A stretch of DNA of 64,000 nt, from positions 62,001-126,000 of the forward strand of contig OZ037925.1 of NCBI GenBank assembly GCA_964035575.1. Reading direction: 5' to 3'. Positions within the stretch are counted from its first letter, which is position 1. Each line of letters begins with the position of its first letter. The translations under genes were made by a program, and so were the position numbers. The notes under the pieces were generated by a model. It ran no database searches. It was given only the letters and a program-made list of their open reading frames with translations, and was not told where the DNA came from. The stretch is from Rhynchopus sp. YZ270_cl-10 (Eukaryota > Euglenozoa > Diplonemea > Diplonemida > Diplonemidae). Below are positions 10,074 through 20,129 of the stretch, piece after piece.

Positions 10074-13000
10074 TCACCCCTCAAACTCAGGAAGCACGAC
10101 GGACCCGACCACCCCTGCGGAGAGCAGCTTGCGCATGTCTGCTGCGTCTTTGATGCCGTTGCATGCGACAGCGTTGGGACTGTCAGCATCGAGACGCCAG
10201 AGAAGGCCATTGCGCACACCGATGATGGTGGAGAGCACGGTGCTTGCCTTCAGCGTCTTCTTCTTTATAAGGATCTGCTGGCCGTGCTTCACGCCAAACG
10301 GGGCCAGCGTGGACGCACGGATGTCAAACACAAAAATCTCGTTGCTCGACGCAAAGCGGAAGCTTCTGTGCAGGTCAGCCTCCTTTGCCGCGCACTGCCG
10401 CAGATGCACCTCGTCGTGGTACGGCAGCGCACGTACCTGGGTTTCATCCTTCACACAGTCATTCGCCTCGCACACTGATTTATACAAATCCGAGAGCAGC
10501 CACAACGTGCCCAGACGCATCCCGATGACAGACCCCGACACAGACGACCCAGGGGAGTGCGCACGCTGCCCAGCCTGCACACCAAAACGCTCCTGCACGG
10601 CAATCGAGGTGTCGTACACCTTCCCCGAATACAGAACACACGGCGAAGTTGGTGTCCAATGCAGGACAGGCGCCCAGAACAGAAACTGCAGACCGTGTTC
10701 TACTTTGTAGTCACTGCTGTACTGCAGTTTGTGCGCCCCCGACCAGTCTGCTGCAACCCAAAGAGAGTCGTCGCTGACGCCAATGACGGTGATGACAAGC
10801 CCTGCGAACTTCCCTGTCTTCGAGAGAAAGCGTTGTCCGTGGAAGACACCGTGCACCTCGCATGCGCCTTCTGAGATGTCGAACGTTGTGAGCAGGCCTG
10901 CCTCGGTGATGAATTCAAAGGGGTCACACCTGGGCACCGTGGCATCCTTCGCCGCCACCTCGAAGCGGTGCAGCGCCATGATCTCCCTATACGTCCGCCC
11001 CGCAAAGGGGTACAACCGCTCCTTCGGCCCGAGGTCCACCTCATACCGCCAGAGCCTGTCGTCCGCTGCACCCACCACGATGCACTTTGTGTCCTTCAAA
11101 TCACCTCTCGTCCGCACCAACACCGTACCACTAAACAGGCCAAACCTACTGCAAGCCGACACCGAAACGTCCACTCTCAGAGACCCCGATTTTTGCAAAA
11201 AGTAGAACGCTTTTGGGGGGCCGTCCTCTCGGAGGGCCTCCTGCTGCGCGGCCGCTGCGATAGCTGCTGCGACAAGAGGGTCCTGCGGCGTGCCTAGAGT
11301 TGGTGAAGTGCACAGAACCGGAGACAACACAGCCTTGGTCGGTGGTGGTTCTGTCGGCGTGTCGTCAGGAATGTGCTTTGTCGCTGCGTCGAGCAGCTCG
11401 AAACAGCGGATGTACTTCTGTGCTGCCTTTGCAGAGGTGACAGAGGGCATGCCCACCCCCATCCCACTAACATTCGTTGGGAACAACGGCCGTCCACCGC
11501 GTTTAAACTTCTTCGCAACCCGCTGTGCGGAAAAAAGCGAAAACCCTGGGGAACCCTTTGCGGCGGTGGCGGCTGCAGACGACGTTGCCTTCGATTTCAT
11601 CATGTGCACAAAATGCATTGCTCCAAGCATCGGCGCGACAAAGGTCGTCGGCCCCTTCGCCGACTTCACCCGCCTCTTGAGGTGCATCGTTTCGCGTACG
11701 TACATCTCCCTCTCTGAGGCGAATTCGGCAGATTCGTGCTGCTGCAGACCACCACGGTTTTCATGTTCCAGACGCAGTAGCCGCTCGATCTCCACATCCA
11801 TAAACAGCGTAAGAGGTGGAAACGCAACGCATACATCAAAGAACCGCTCCAAAACCACAAGCCGTTTCAGCAGGTTCACGTCCTCCGTGTCGCTGCTCTG
11901 TGTCATGTACCCCAAAGGCAGGACCATGTGCCTCTCCACCGTCCACCGCAGCACTCGAGGAAGAAAGGCAGGCGCGACCGTCAAAGCGCGGTGCCGCATT
12001 TCGCGTATCTCCCTGCTGCGGACAAGGTGGAGGCGGCGGCGCACCTCCCCTTCCTCAACATGGCGTGCTGGGGGCAGAGGGGGTGTGCTCTGTGCCACCT
12101 CAGGACCTTCATGGCGTCGTATATTCGCAAAGCTACAACCCGAAGGTGTCCGGGATATAGCAGAAGACAACGCACGAGGTTGAGGTACATGCGCGTCAAG
12201 AATTCTGCAAAACACCATATCCTGTGGTGTCAACCGGTCGATTCGCTCAGTAAGCTCCTCTCTCACAAAGAGATCCCCCAGGTACACACCGACCACCCGG
12301 TTTTCGGTGCTGCGTTCGTACCACTCATATGAGCGTGCGATGAGGTGTGGTGCGAAGCTGTTGTCCTCCCCTGTCGCGACGGACGGTACCTCCATGCGTC
12401 GGAGCTTCACTATACGGCTGTCTGCGGTGAGTCTTGGGTCCACTGCCTTCAGAGCTGCGTCTTGGCTGTCGACACCTACGAGCATATCCTCGACGATGCA
12501 GGGGCGGATGTGCGGGAGGGTGTACGTCTCGTTCCGCCATGTGCCCAGCATAATGGCCTTAGGCGGCATAAGAGCGAATGGATAAGAGAAGGGCAGCTTC
12601 GTGGCAAAGTCTGTAACGCGTATGACGTAGTGCTGGCAGAGCTCCTCGTGGGAGGAGCCGCGGAAGGGCGTCGCGCATGGGTCGCCTCGGTCCACCTTCC
12701 AAAGCTCGCCCAGCCAGACGCCGATGACCACGCTCGTTGTCCATGCCCCCTCACTGCGTTGGATTGCACTGCGCGAAGCTGCTGCCGCTGTGGTGCTCTG
12801 ACCTCGTTCACTGTAGAACCCGTTGTCATCGAAGAGGCGATCCACCAATGCGTCGTGCTCTCGATCCTTAGGAACGTCCCGCCATTGTACAACCTGCCGG
12901 TGGTGCAGGCGAAACACATTGCAGCACGGAAAGGAAACATTGAAGTCGATTTTCTCGCCAAAGCAGCTCAAATGCGCAACCCGCTTTGTCAGGCAGAGTG

Positions 13001-16000
13001 TCTCCGCCTCGCTGTCCACAACTGCCGTGGTGGGGGGCGTGTCGCCTGCGGCGTTCTGCTTGCCACCACACGCAGTGCGGTGCTGTGCCACCCGCTTTGC
13101 CTGCAGAAGCATTTCCTGAGTGCGGTCTTTGTGGAGCTGCGTGGCGTTCACTGCACGGACGTGCTCATCCACAGCAGTGTGCGGGTTCACCATGGGTGCC
13201 ACCTTCTCTGACACAGCCACGAAGGAATCTGCCTCCAACGCGACAGTGACCCCTTCTAAGGAGGCGTACAACACACCGTCACGCACACCCACCACGGTGC
13301 CCAGGCGGTTGAGGTTCGCGCCTGCAACAATGAGCACGGACTGGCCGTGCACCGCACCGTGCTCGAGGCAGAAGGAGCTCCGTATCTCGTAGTGCTCGGG
13401 CTCGCCTTCGGGGTTGAGGCAGGTGATCTCCACGGAGGGCGGGCGGGTGCCGCTGCCTGCGAGACGGCGGCTTCGTGGTGAGCGTGGACTGTTCGCCAGC
13501 TTGGTAGGTTGCCATGCAGTGGGGCCGTAGCTGAAGTTGAGCGTGCAGCGGTGTGCGACCCTGTGTGCGGCAGCGGTGTCCAGCGCCTCCTCCATGACAC
13601 GGCCACGCTGCAGAAGGAGCTTGCAGAGGTGGCCGTTGTTCGTCCCCAGGACCAGAGCATGCTCGCCACGGAGAGGGCCTTCCTCGTATAGCACGACCTG
13701 GCCGTGGTGTTGGTCATACACAGCCATGTCTTTGCTGCGGACGGACAATAGGACGTTGTTGTGTTCAAACGTGGTAAGTGGATATGACTCCAGCTCGTCC
13801 CACCCTATGGGAACAAAGCGGTAGGCGTTCTGGATGGTGTCAAAGCTGCCCTGAGGGAACGGTCGTGGGTCGGACGCGTCCTCGTGGTGCCACAGCTTGC
13901 CGCCCCAGACGCCGAGAACTGTGGTGACAAAGCCCTTCTTTTGGGAGTGCATGTACATGAGACGTTGTCCGGAGAAGAAGCCGAAGGGGCGGCAGATGTC
14001 TGCTGAGCTGTCGAATGTGATGACACCGCTGCCAGGCAGGTAGTACTGCAGGCCGGACCCTGCGAGGACTGTGGGGGAGATGTCCACTGCACGGCCCAGA
14101 AGGGACGCGCCGAGACACGAGAGCAACTGTGAATCGTTGTGATCTCCAGATTTTTCAACCACCATGGACCTCGTTGGATCCCTCTTCACAGACACATGCA
14201 ACTTCTTGCACGCATCCGTCAACACCGTAGAAAAATGGTACTTTGGCCGCAACGCCACAAACCTCCGCACAATCGTATCCACTGCAGCAGACACCTTCTC
14301 CATGGACACCATCTCTGCAGGACGTGGCCGCCACACCAGTTTCACAAAAACTCTGTGCGCCTCGCCACAGCTGTCGAACAAAGGGCTGCCGGAGGAGACG
14401 TCGAAGGGGTCGGACCCATCAGAAATACCCGCAACACACCAGCAGGACAAGGCACCGATGAAGGCGTCGATGCCGTAGTCACGTTTGTTGCTGACAGCTT
14501 TGGCGATGGGTATGCCTTGTACTTTGCCTTTCAGGACCAGAATCAGGTTTGCTCTTGTGTCCAAAGGATACGGCGAATAGGACGCAGCAAGAGGTGTCGG
14601 AAGACACAGCCAGTCACCCACTCTCGCGCATGCAAAGGTGTGGCACACATCGTCAGGAGCGTTCAGCTGGCAGACCAAATCCTCAGATGGATTGGTGTTC
14701 AGCAAAACCGTCGCATCCAGCGTCATAAAAGTCAGCAATCTGTACGCAGACTTGACCACCGAAGCTGTCTCACCCGAAAACGCTGCCACCGTCGAGAGCA
14801 CCGCACCATATTGCAGTGCCGGCTGCACCCCTTTCCCCCCTTCCTTCTCTGCGCTTTGCTCTGCACCCTTGGCCTTCGTTTGACTCCGTGCCTTCGCCTC
14901 TGCGGCCTTCAACACATTCGCCTCTACACCCATCAACGCAACCCCGATCCGCTCAAACACCTCAACAAAATGCCCATTCGCAGCTCCCGGAGGTGGTGGC
15001 GGCACTACTACAATAGGCTCAAAATCCTCGCTAGAGGCCTTTACAAAGCCTTGAACCCTTCTGCGCTTCTTCTTGGAAGGGGTGCGCGCATCTGCCATTG
15101 GGGTGGCCACAGGAACCTCGACTGGGACCGGCTTCGGGTGGAGCAGCAACGCATCAACCTCCTGCGGGGTGGCAGTGAGGAGGAAGGCGAGGAGCTTGGT
15201 GACATCGTGGAGCTTGGGTGGGGTGTTCGCAGTGGTGGTGCGCGCGTCGCTGACGGCAACGAGAAGTTCTATGACAAGAGAAAGCGGGTTTTGCCCTTCA
15301 GGTGGCGCGACAACGCAGTCGGCCAGCTCATCCATTATATCACGCCGTTCTAACTTCGCGCCACTCCGGTGTGCGATCGACTTTGCCCGCGCTATTTCTT
15401 CAAAACACCCCTCCCATAGTACCCCCAACTCCGCAAACACACCTTCCACAAATGGACGGCACGTCAACACACTTACGGAATCTGTGCGCAACCCTAGCCA
15501 CAACCTCTCCAATGGAGGCGGCTCCACCGTCAACACCTTCGGGAGAAGCGATTCTCTGCGTTTTTGCATCACATCGTTTACTGTGAGGAGCAAGGTTGAC
15601 TTTCGCTTTAACGTTACCTTCGCCTTTGGGGAAGATGCTTTGGGGGTGATGGGGGGTGGCGGTGCAGGTGGTGCGAGGCATGCATCGATGCGTTCGCGGA
15701 GAAGCGTCTTTTCAGCCTCTGTGAGGTGCTTGACGTCTTCCATGGAGAGGAGCGGTGCAAGCTGTTCTGGATGGTAGCGTGCTGTCAGCTCTGCAGCGTT
15801 GTGCGCAAAGAAGGCAGTTGCGCCGGGGTCGCCGTCGATGTGCCGCCACAGCCAGCCTTCGCGTACACCGATGACCGTCGCCTCCTTGCCTTCGTGCCGC
15901 CCAGAGCGGAACACCACACGCTCCCCATGCAGCAAGCCGTACCGCCCGCACACGGCCCGCAACGTATTGAACTCCTTGACATCCCCATCCGCGCGTGCTT

Positions 16001-16073
16001 TGTACACAAATTTCCGCCTCTCTGCGAGCTTCCCTTCTAACCTCTCTTTTGCAAGCTTTTCGACTTTTTCCAT
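10074..16073 (-). CDS. 1999-aa protein with ~10 copies of an unnamed beta-rich module
   Basis: One uninterrupted exon. A module of about 60-80 residues recurs: a strand ending in C/A-x-x-F/H-G, a turn HGQ or SGQ, a strand, then TVIGV-x-x-G-x-LW and an acidic D-x-D. Clear copies lie near residues 30-100, 680-730, 890-945, 1630-1700, 1725-1790, 1820-1860 and 1915-1965. Weaker ones lie near 775-815, 1040-1110 and 1180-1260. Typical cores are KEATVIGVREGWLWRHIDGD, LGTVVGVRDGVLY and LSTIIGVRNGLLWRLDAD. The pattern recalls small SH3/KOW-like barrels, but I know no name for it; similar 'GVxxGxLWxHxDG' modules occur in kinetoplastid hypotheticals. Residues 104-650 and 1260-1600 are low-complexity or helical, with KKKRRR near 340. 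No signal peptide or membrane helix. Probably a cytoplasmic or nuclear scaffold; function unknown. Confidence 0.85.
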   Translation of the reverse strand: MEKVEKLAKERLEGKLAERRKFVYKARADGDVKEFNTLRAVCGRYGLLHGERVVFRSGRHEGKEATVIGVREGWLWRHIDGDPGATAFFAHNAAELTARYHPEQLAPLLSMEDVKHLTEAEKTLLRERIDACLAPPAPPPPITPKASSPKAKVTLKRKSTLLLTVNDVMQKRRESLLPKVLTVEPPPLERLWLGLRTDSVSVLTCRPFVEGVFAELGVLWEGCFEEIARAKSIAHRSGAKLERRDIMDELADCVVAPPEGQNPLSLVIELLVAVSDARTTTANTPPKLHDVTKLLAFLLTATPQEVDALLLHPKPVPVEVPVATPMADARTPSKKKRRRVQGFVKASSEDFEPIVVVPPPPPGAANGHFVEVFERIGVALMGVEANVLKAAEAKARSQTKAKGAEQSAEKEGGKGVQPALQYGAVLSTVAAFSGETASVVKSAYRLLTFMTLDATVLLNTNPSEDLVCQLNAPDDVCHTFACARVGDWLCLPTPLAASYSPYPLDTRANLILVLKGKVQGIPIAKAVSNKRDYGIDAFIGALSCWCVAGISDGSDPFDVSSGSPLFDSCGEAHRVFVKLVWRPRPAEMVSMEKVSAAVDTIVRRFVALRPKYHFSTVLTDACKKLHVSVKRDPTRSMVVEKSGDHNDSQLLSCLGASLLGRAVDISPTVLAGSGLQYYLPGSGVITFDSSADICRPFGFFSGQRLMYMHSQKKGFVTTVLGVWGGKLWHHEDASDPRPFPQGSFDTIQNAYRFVPIGWDELESYPLTTFEHNNVLLSVRSKDMAVYDQHHGQVVLYEEGPLRGEHALVLGTNNGHLCKLLLQRGRVMEEALDTAAAHRVAHRCTLNFSYGPTAWQPTKLANSPRSPRSRRLAGSGTRPPSVEITCLNPEGEPEHYEIRSSFCLEHGAVHGQSVLIVAGANLNRLGTVVGVRDGVLYASLEGVTVALEADSFVAVSEKVAPMVNPHTAVDEHVRAVNATQLHKDRTQEMLLQAKRVAQHRTACGGKQNAAGDTPPTTAVVDSEAETLCLTKRVAHLSCFGEKIDFNVSFPCCNVFRLHHRQVVQWRDVPKDREHDALVDRLFDDNGFYSERGQSTTAAAASRSAIQRSEGAWTTSVVIGVWLGELWKVDRGDPCATPFRGSSHEELCQHYVIRVTDFATKLPFSYPFALMPPKAIMLGTWRNETYTLPHIRPCIVEDMLVGVDSQDAALKAVDPRLTADSRIVKLRRMEVPSVATGEDNSFAPHLIARSYEWYERSTENRVVGVYLGDLFVREELTERIDRLTPQDMVFCRILDAHVPQPRALSSAISRTPSGCSFANIRRHEGPEVAQSTPPLPPARHVEEGEVRRRLHLVRSREIREMRHRALTVAPAFLPRVLRWTVERHMVLPLGYMTQSSDTEDVNLLKRLVVLERFFDVCVAFPPLTLFMDVEIERLLRLEHENRGGLQQHESAEFASEREMYVRETMHLKRRVKSAKGPTTFVAPMLGAMHFVHMMKSKATSSAAATAAKGSPGFSLFSAQRVAKKFKRGGRPLFPTNVSGMGVGMPSVTSAKAAQKYIRCFELLDAATKHIPDDTPTEPPPTKAVLSPVLCTSPTLGTPQDPLVAAAIAAAAQQEALREDGPPKAFYFLQKSGSLRVDVSVSACSRFGLFSGTVLVRTRGDLKDTKCIVVGAADDRLWRYEVDLGPKERLYPFAGRTYREIMALHRFEVAAKDATVPRCDPFEFITEAGLLTTFDISEGACEVHGVFHGQRFLSKTGKFAGLVITVIGVSDDSLWVAADWSGAHKLQYSSDYKVEHGLQFLFWAPVLHWTPTSPCVLYSGKVYDTSIAVQERFGVQAGQRAHSPGSSVSGSVIGMRLGTLWLLSDLYKSVCEANDCVKDETQVRALPYHDEVHLRQCAAKEADLHRSFRFASSNEIFVFDIRASTLAPFGVKHGQQILIKKKTLKASTVLSTIIGVRNGLLWRLDADSPNAVACNGIKDAADMRKLLSAGVVGSVVLPEFEG

Positions 16074-16420
16074 TGAAAAAAAAAAGAAAAAAAGAAAGAC
16101 GGAAGCAAAAATAGCGAGAGGGTCACGTCCGGATTACGAATAGACGGTAATACCCATGCGAAGGTTGGTAAAGATGAATTAGAAACGTACCATTTTTTTT
16201 GGTGGAGGGGTGTACCAACTGAAGTGTGAGATGGGGGTTTTGTTGGGGGAATGGAGTGGAATTGAGTTTTTTAAAATGGCTCTTTTTTTTTTTTGTGATA
16301 TTCCTTCGTGCAGTGCCTCTTCCTTTGGGGGGCGACAAAAAATAAAACGTTCAAAACGCTTTCTCTCCCGCACCTTGGACCCAACCCCCATATCAACCCT
16401 CCTACCTCCCCTGCAACTTC
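16074..16420. other. Spacer with polypyrimidine leader of the ten-module gene
   Basis: 347 bp. On the sense strand the ATG at 16073 is preceded directly by about 30 bases of nearly pure C/T. The rest is AT-rich. No gene seen. Confidence 0.5.
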
Positions 16421-18778
16421 TCACACCGCCGGGCATCGTGAGAAGGAGAACCTACAGAGCACTTCCCCAAGCACCTGCTCTGCCGCCCATTTATAGTTAG
16501 CTGGGGTCACGTGGGGGAGGGCTTTCACTTCCGCCTTTGTGGTACCATCATCCTCTGTGCGTTCGCCGTCTCCTCCACATTGTTCACCCTCTTCTTCTCC
16601 ACCTGACGGCTTCGCTTTGATATTATTGATATGAGTTCTCAATGCAGCCATTTTAGCTGCTTCAGCTACACCTACTACTTCTGCGTATGTAGTGAAGGGA
16701 GGATTTGATAGGTCTACGAATGTTTCAAGGGTGGGCCCGTCACTTGCATATGGGAGGAGCAAGCGCAGGAGCAGTGCCTTCGCTTGCGACTCATCCACAG
16801 AAGGGGTAGCAAGGTGTATGTCAAGACGTCCACTACGGAGTATCGCAGGGTCAAGCAGATGGCGTTGTGATGTGCACGCCACCACCAACACCGGCGGGCC
16901 GTTGTGCGCCTCCGCCCCATCAAGCTCTGTGAGAAGCGTCGACAGCGTGCGGTCCAAAGCCTTGCTGTTCCCCGCACTCCCCCTCTTCATCGCTAAGGCC
17001 TCAAATTGGTCAATCACAATGACGCACGGTGCGTTGCTCCTGGCGCGGACAAACACATTGTGCAGGTTTGCCTCACTCTCGCCGATCACCTTTGAGACGA
17101 CACTAGTCGCAGCTATTTCCATTCCCTGAAATCTAGGTATCCCTGCAGCACTTCCGTTACAAAGCATGTTGACAATGCAGCGTGCGATTTCTGTTTTTCC
17201 GGTCCCCGGGGGGCCGTGGATGAGTATGCCTTTGATTAATGGGGTGCTTGCTGCGGATGTCAACGGGGACAATAGAACTGTTCCGATCATATCGACGATG
17301 GAGTCGCAGCCGACCACCTTCTCAAAGCATTTTGCGAGCCATTCTGACGGCACTGCTGGGGCGTCCTCTGCACCGCCAACACCACCACCACCTCCTCCTC
17401 CTCCTCCCTTCAACACAATCTCCTTCAGATCTGCTGCAGTCGCTGCAGGGGTATCCCTGGCTAACCGATCCGCCTGGTCGTTAGGAAGCTTTCCAAAAGT
17501 CGTCAAAAAACGGCAACGTTGTGCCAACGATGCGGCACCTAAGGTATGCACAGCAGCAAGCCTGCAAGGACCTAATAATATCTGAGGAATGTTCGCGTAT
17601 GCAGTACACGTCGCAAGCACCATGATGCGACGGCCCTGCGTGTGGTACAACCTTTCAAGCTCCCTGCATAGTTGTAATACTCCGATCCGCTCGACGTCGT
17701 TCCCCACAGAGAGTGTCTCGAGGTGCTCAAGGATGACTATCCCCGAGCGCTGTGCGTGCTTTGCGAAGACACCTTTCAGTACCGCCGCCGCCACTGCCCT
17801 GCCACCACCTACAACCCGGTCACCCCGGAAACACTCCTGAAGATCAACTACTTCACACACCAATAGGCCACCTTTGTCGACAGAGCGACCACTTCCTTTG
17901 CGTTCTGACAGAAGCATCGTGTTTCGTGCTGAAATGATATCCCGCAATGCGCTGCAAAGAAAAGACTTCCCTGACCCAGAGAGCCCCTCCAAAAGCACTC
18001 CAATCGGGGAGTTAGATGTGTCGGACAGTGAGAGGCACCGTTCGACCTCTTCTGCAAAGTGAGTGAGGAAAGTGTCGCTGTGCAATCCGTTGCAGGAGGA
18101 GATCAGGTGGGTTGCAAGGGAGCCTTCTATGGTGACATCCTCAGAAGGTTCGGAGAGCGCAAGGTGGATGATAGTGGTGCGTACTATGCGCAGTGCTTTG
18201 ATGTCAGTCGGTGTGGCATTTACGCAAATAGACACCCGAAGCGTCTGACCAAGAAAGTCCACTGCCAGCACCCCCTTCCCGCCCTCCACCGCCACCACCC
18301 TCCCGCACAACACTGCAGACAGAAACAACGGCGCTTTCAACATCGGATGCCCAACATCAGGGGACACCCGCACCCAGGTCCCTTCTGTGCATTGTGCTAT
18401 CCCGGTGACCCGCAGTTCTGCTGCGGGGGGAGGGTCGCTGGGGAGGAGGGACAGTGAGACTATCAGGCTTTTGGGCCCTTTGGCGGTCTTGATGAACTGT
18501 GCGGGGGCATCGCCGCCGGCGTGCAGTGCTTCGTAGAGGGTAGCGTCCGCCCAGCAGTGTGGGGGGTGCAGGACGTTGGTGGCCTTTGCTGTGGCATCTG
18601 CTGACGTTGGCACCAGGCCGCTGGTAACGCGTGCCGGAAGCGCTCTGCAGGCAAATCCGTTCAGCGCAACCCATTCGCCAGGTCGTGCCGGCCACCTCCC
18701 GCTGGTGGTGTCCGGGAGAACCGAGATGGCTGCACCGCCCCTATCAAGGGTCGTACCGCAGATGATCTTAGTGGCCAT
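16421..18778 (-). CDS. Tandem AAA ATPase, PEX1-like, with Gln in D2 Walker B
   Basis: 785 residues in one frame. An N-terminal region (about 1-240) is followed by two AAA modules. D1 has Walker A GLSGSGKS near 264, but its Walker B is degenerate (IVILEHLETL). D2 has Walker A GPPGTGKT near 521, a Walker B region reading VIVIDQFEAL near 588, and the second-region-of-homology RSGRLD near 650. The D2 stretch VFVRARSNAPC followed by DQFEALAMKRG resembles PEX1 (peroxisomal importomer remodelling) more than Cdc48 or AFG2. The N-half motif order fits a type II AAA protein. The usual catalytic Glu of D2 is Gln (codon CAA), a change that in other AAA proteins blocks ATP hydrolysis. A poly-Gly run (about 450) and an acidic Gly/Glu insert (about 745) look species-specific. 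The last 15 residues may instead be intronic. Confidence 0.8.
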   Translation of the reverse strand: MATKIICGTTLDRGGAAISVLPDTTSGRWPARPGEWVALNGFACRALPARVTSGLVPTSADATAKATNVLHPPHCWADATLYEALHAGGDAPAQFIKTAKGPKSLIVSLSLLPSDPPPAAELRVTGIAQCTEGTWVRVSPDVGHPMLKAPLFLSAVLCGRVVAVEGGKGVLAVDFLGQTLRVSICVNATPTDIKALRIVRTTIIHLALSEPSEDVTIEGSLATHLISSCNGLHSDTFLTHFAEEVERCLSLSDTSNSPIGVLLEGLSGSGKSFLCSALRDIISARNTMLLSERKGSGRSVDKGGLLVCEVVDLQECFRGDRVVGGGRAVAAAVLKGVFAKHAQRSGIVILEHLETLSVGNDVERIGVLQLCRELERLYHTQGRRIMVLATCTAYANIPQILLGPCRLAAVHTLGAASLAQRCRFLTTFGKLPNDQADRLARDTPAATAADLKEIVLKGGGGGGGGGVGGAEDAPAVPSEWLAKCFEKVVGCDSIVDMIGTVLLSPLTSAASTPLIKGILIHGPPGTGKTEIARCIVNMLCNGSAAGIPRFQGMEIAATSVVSKVIGESEANLHNVFVRARSNAPCVIVIDQFEALAMKRGSAGNSKALDRTLSTLLTELDGAEAHNGPPVLVVACTSQRHLLDPAILRSGRLDIHLATPSVDESQAKALLLRLLLPYASDGPTLETFVDLSNPPFTTYAEVVGVAEAAKMAALRTHINNIKAKPSGGEEEGEQCGGDGERTEDDGTTKAEVKALPHVTPANYKWAAEQVLGEVLCRFSFSRCPAV

Positions 18779-19114
18779 GTGGTGCGATTATGTGTCGGGT
18801 ATGTGTGTGTGGGGTTGTACGCAGAAGAGGGGAGGGTTTGTTAGTGTACCTTGCGGGGTTGGTGGGGGAGGAGAGAGGGAAGGGGTAAAAGTAGGTGGTA
18901 AAAAAAGGGGGAAATGTGGTCTGGTTTTAGGTTTAAAATGCCGAATAAGCATTGTTATTTGAGGTTAGCTTGCAAAAGATTACACCGCATGGTCAGGTAG
19001 GCAGTGCAGATGAAGGTACTACCATCAACAACACTGAATATGAAGTGATTGGGGGTATTGAAACTTTAGCACAAACACTTCGCAGAAGACGGTTGTTTGG
19101 GGGGGGATAAAATA
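18779..19114. other. Spacer between AAA gene and ARD-like gene
   Basis: 336 bp. On the sense strand the AAA gene is preceded by a C/T-rich tract (about 18850-18890). No gene or repeat recognised. Confidence 0.5.
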
Positions 19115-19873
19115 TCACAAATCCGGCATGAAACCGGTTTCATCTGCAGCAACGCCTTGCCTCATGGCTTGGGCGTACTTCATTCGACACGGGTTCGACT
19201 CTGCTTTGCGATCTGTACGGTAGATAGGAAGCCAACGTGCCGCGTCTCGCAGGAGACACATAAGCCACGCGTAGTCGCCTTCGTCGAGGGTAAGGCGGTG
19301 GTAGATGCCTGTCGGGATGGTCACCAGGTCGCCTGGGGTGAGATGCATGCGTACCCAGACGTCTGCTTTGTTCCGCACATCGATGTAGAGCGACCCTTCC
19401 ATGCAGAGGATCATTTGCTCGTTTTGATGCAGCTGCTCGCCGTACCATTTGTCCAGCAGGGCTTCGTCCTTCGCTATTTGGTGCAATTTGATTTCGTCCA
19501 TTTGCCGGTAGCGCCGAGCACGGCAGATATTGTCCAGCACACCATAGTCGTTCGGCAGGACCTTCCAGTACCCTATCCCGATGCCACGCAGGTCGCGCAG
19601 TGTGAACGCCTCGTAGTCGCTCCCCACCTTCTTCCCACTGCGGAGGCTCGCCTCTGTGTAGTTAGGCTGGCTGGTGCGGTGGTCCAGGCACCACGCCTCG
19701 AGGGGCGTGCCGTGAAGCACCTCACGGCTGTGCATAATCGCGTTCCCAAGCGTCGCAGGTGCGCTGGTCGGCTCAGGGCCAAGCTGTCCCCACTTTGTTT
19801 GATGCCGGTCACCATGTTTCTTAGGTTTAAACGCACGCCGGTCCTCTTCAGCGTCACATAGTGATAGGTCCAT
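19115..19873 (-). CDS. Acireductone-dioxygenase-like protein with incomplete metal site
   Basis: 252 residues, no intron, cupin fold. Acireductone dioxygenase acts in the methionine salvage pathway and binds Fe or Ni through three His and one Glu. The body aligns well: EAWCLDHR, a YWKVLPNDYG-like block, IDVRNKADVWVRM, PGDLVTIPTGIYHRLTLDE. The first ligand block, normally EHLHxDDE, here reads EQLHQNEQ. The first His and the Glu are therefore both Gln, while the second His and the His of GIYHR are kept. The N-terminal ~45 residues (Lys/Asp rich) and the C-terminal ~40 extend beyond the ~180-residue family norm. It may be a catalytically dead or repurposed cupin, or it may bind metal with the adjacent Glu. 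Start is the first ATG; a C/T-rich tract precedes it on the sense strand. Confidence 0.85.
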   Translation of the reverse strand: MDLSLCDAEEDRRAFKPKKHGDRHQTKWGQLGPEPTSAPATLGNAIMHSREVLHGTPLEAWCLDHRTSQPNYTEASLRSGKKVGSDYEAFTLRDLRGIGIGYWKVLPNDYGVLDNICRARRYRQMDEIKLHQIAKDEALLDKWYGEQLHQNEQMILCMEGSLYIDVRNKADVWVRMHLTPGDLVTIPTGIYHRLTLDEGDYAWLMCLLRDAARWLPIYRTDRKAESNPCRMKYAQAMRQGVAADETGFMPDL

Positions 19874-20129
19874 AGGGTAGAGGTGAGATCAGGAGGGGGA
19901 GGAGGGGAAAGGGGAAGGGGGAGAAGGGGGAGTGTAAATGTTGGGGTGTTCTATGTGTTTTTGGAGGGGTGTTTATGAGAGTTTTTTTTTCGTCTGCTGT
20001 GAGGAAAGGGCCATAAATATTTTGTTTTGATTGCAGCCTACTATCACGAAGAAGCCACGAATTTTGTCGAACGTCTGACAGACCGCAAAAGAGGAAAACA
20101 GTGTTCGGTGAGGCCGGGTCGTGCGGATT
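19874..20129. promoter_or_regulatory. Divergent intergenic region
   Basis: 256 bp separates the minus-strand ARD-like gene from the plus-strand membrane-protein gene, the only strand switch in the gene-dense half. It has a purine-rich block (about 19888-19932; C/T-rich on the ARD sense strand). Its role as a bidirectional promoter is inferred from position only. Confidence 0.35.
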
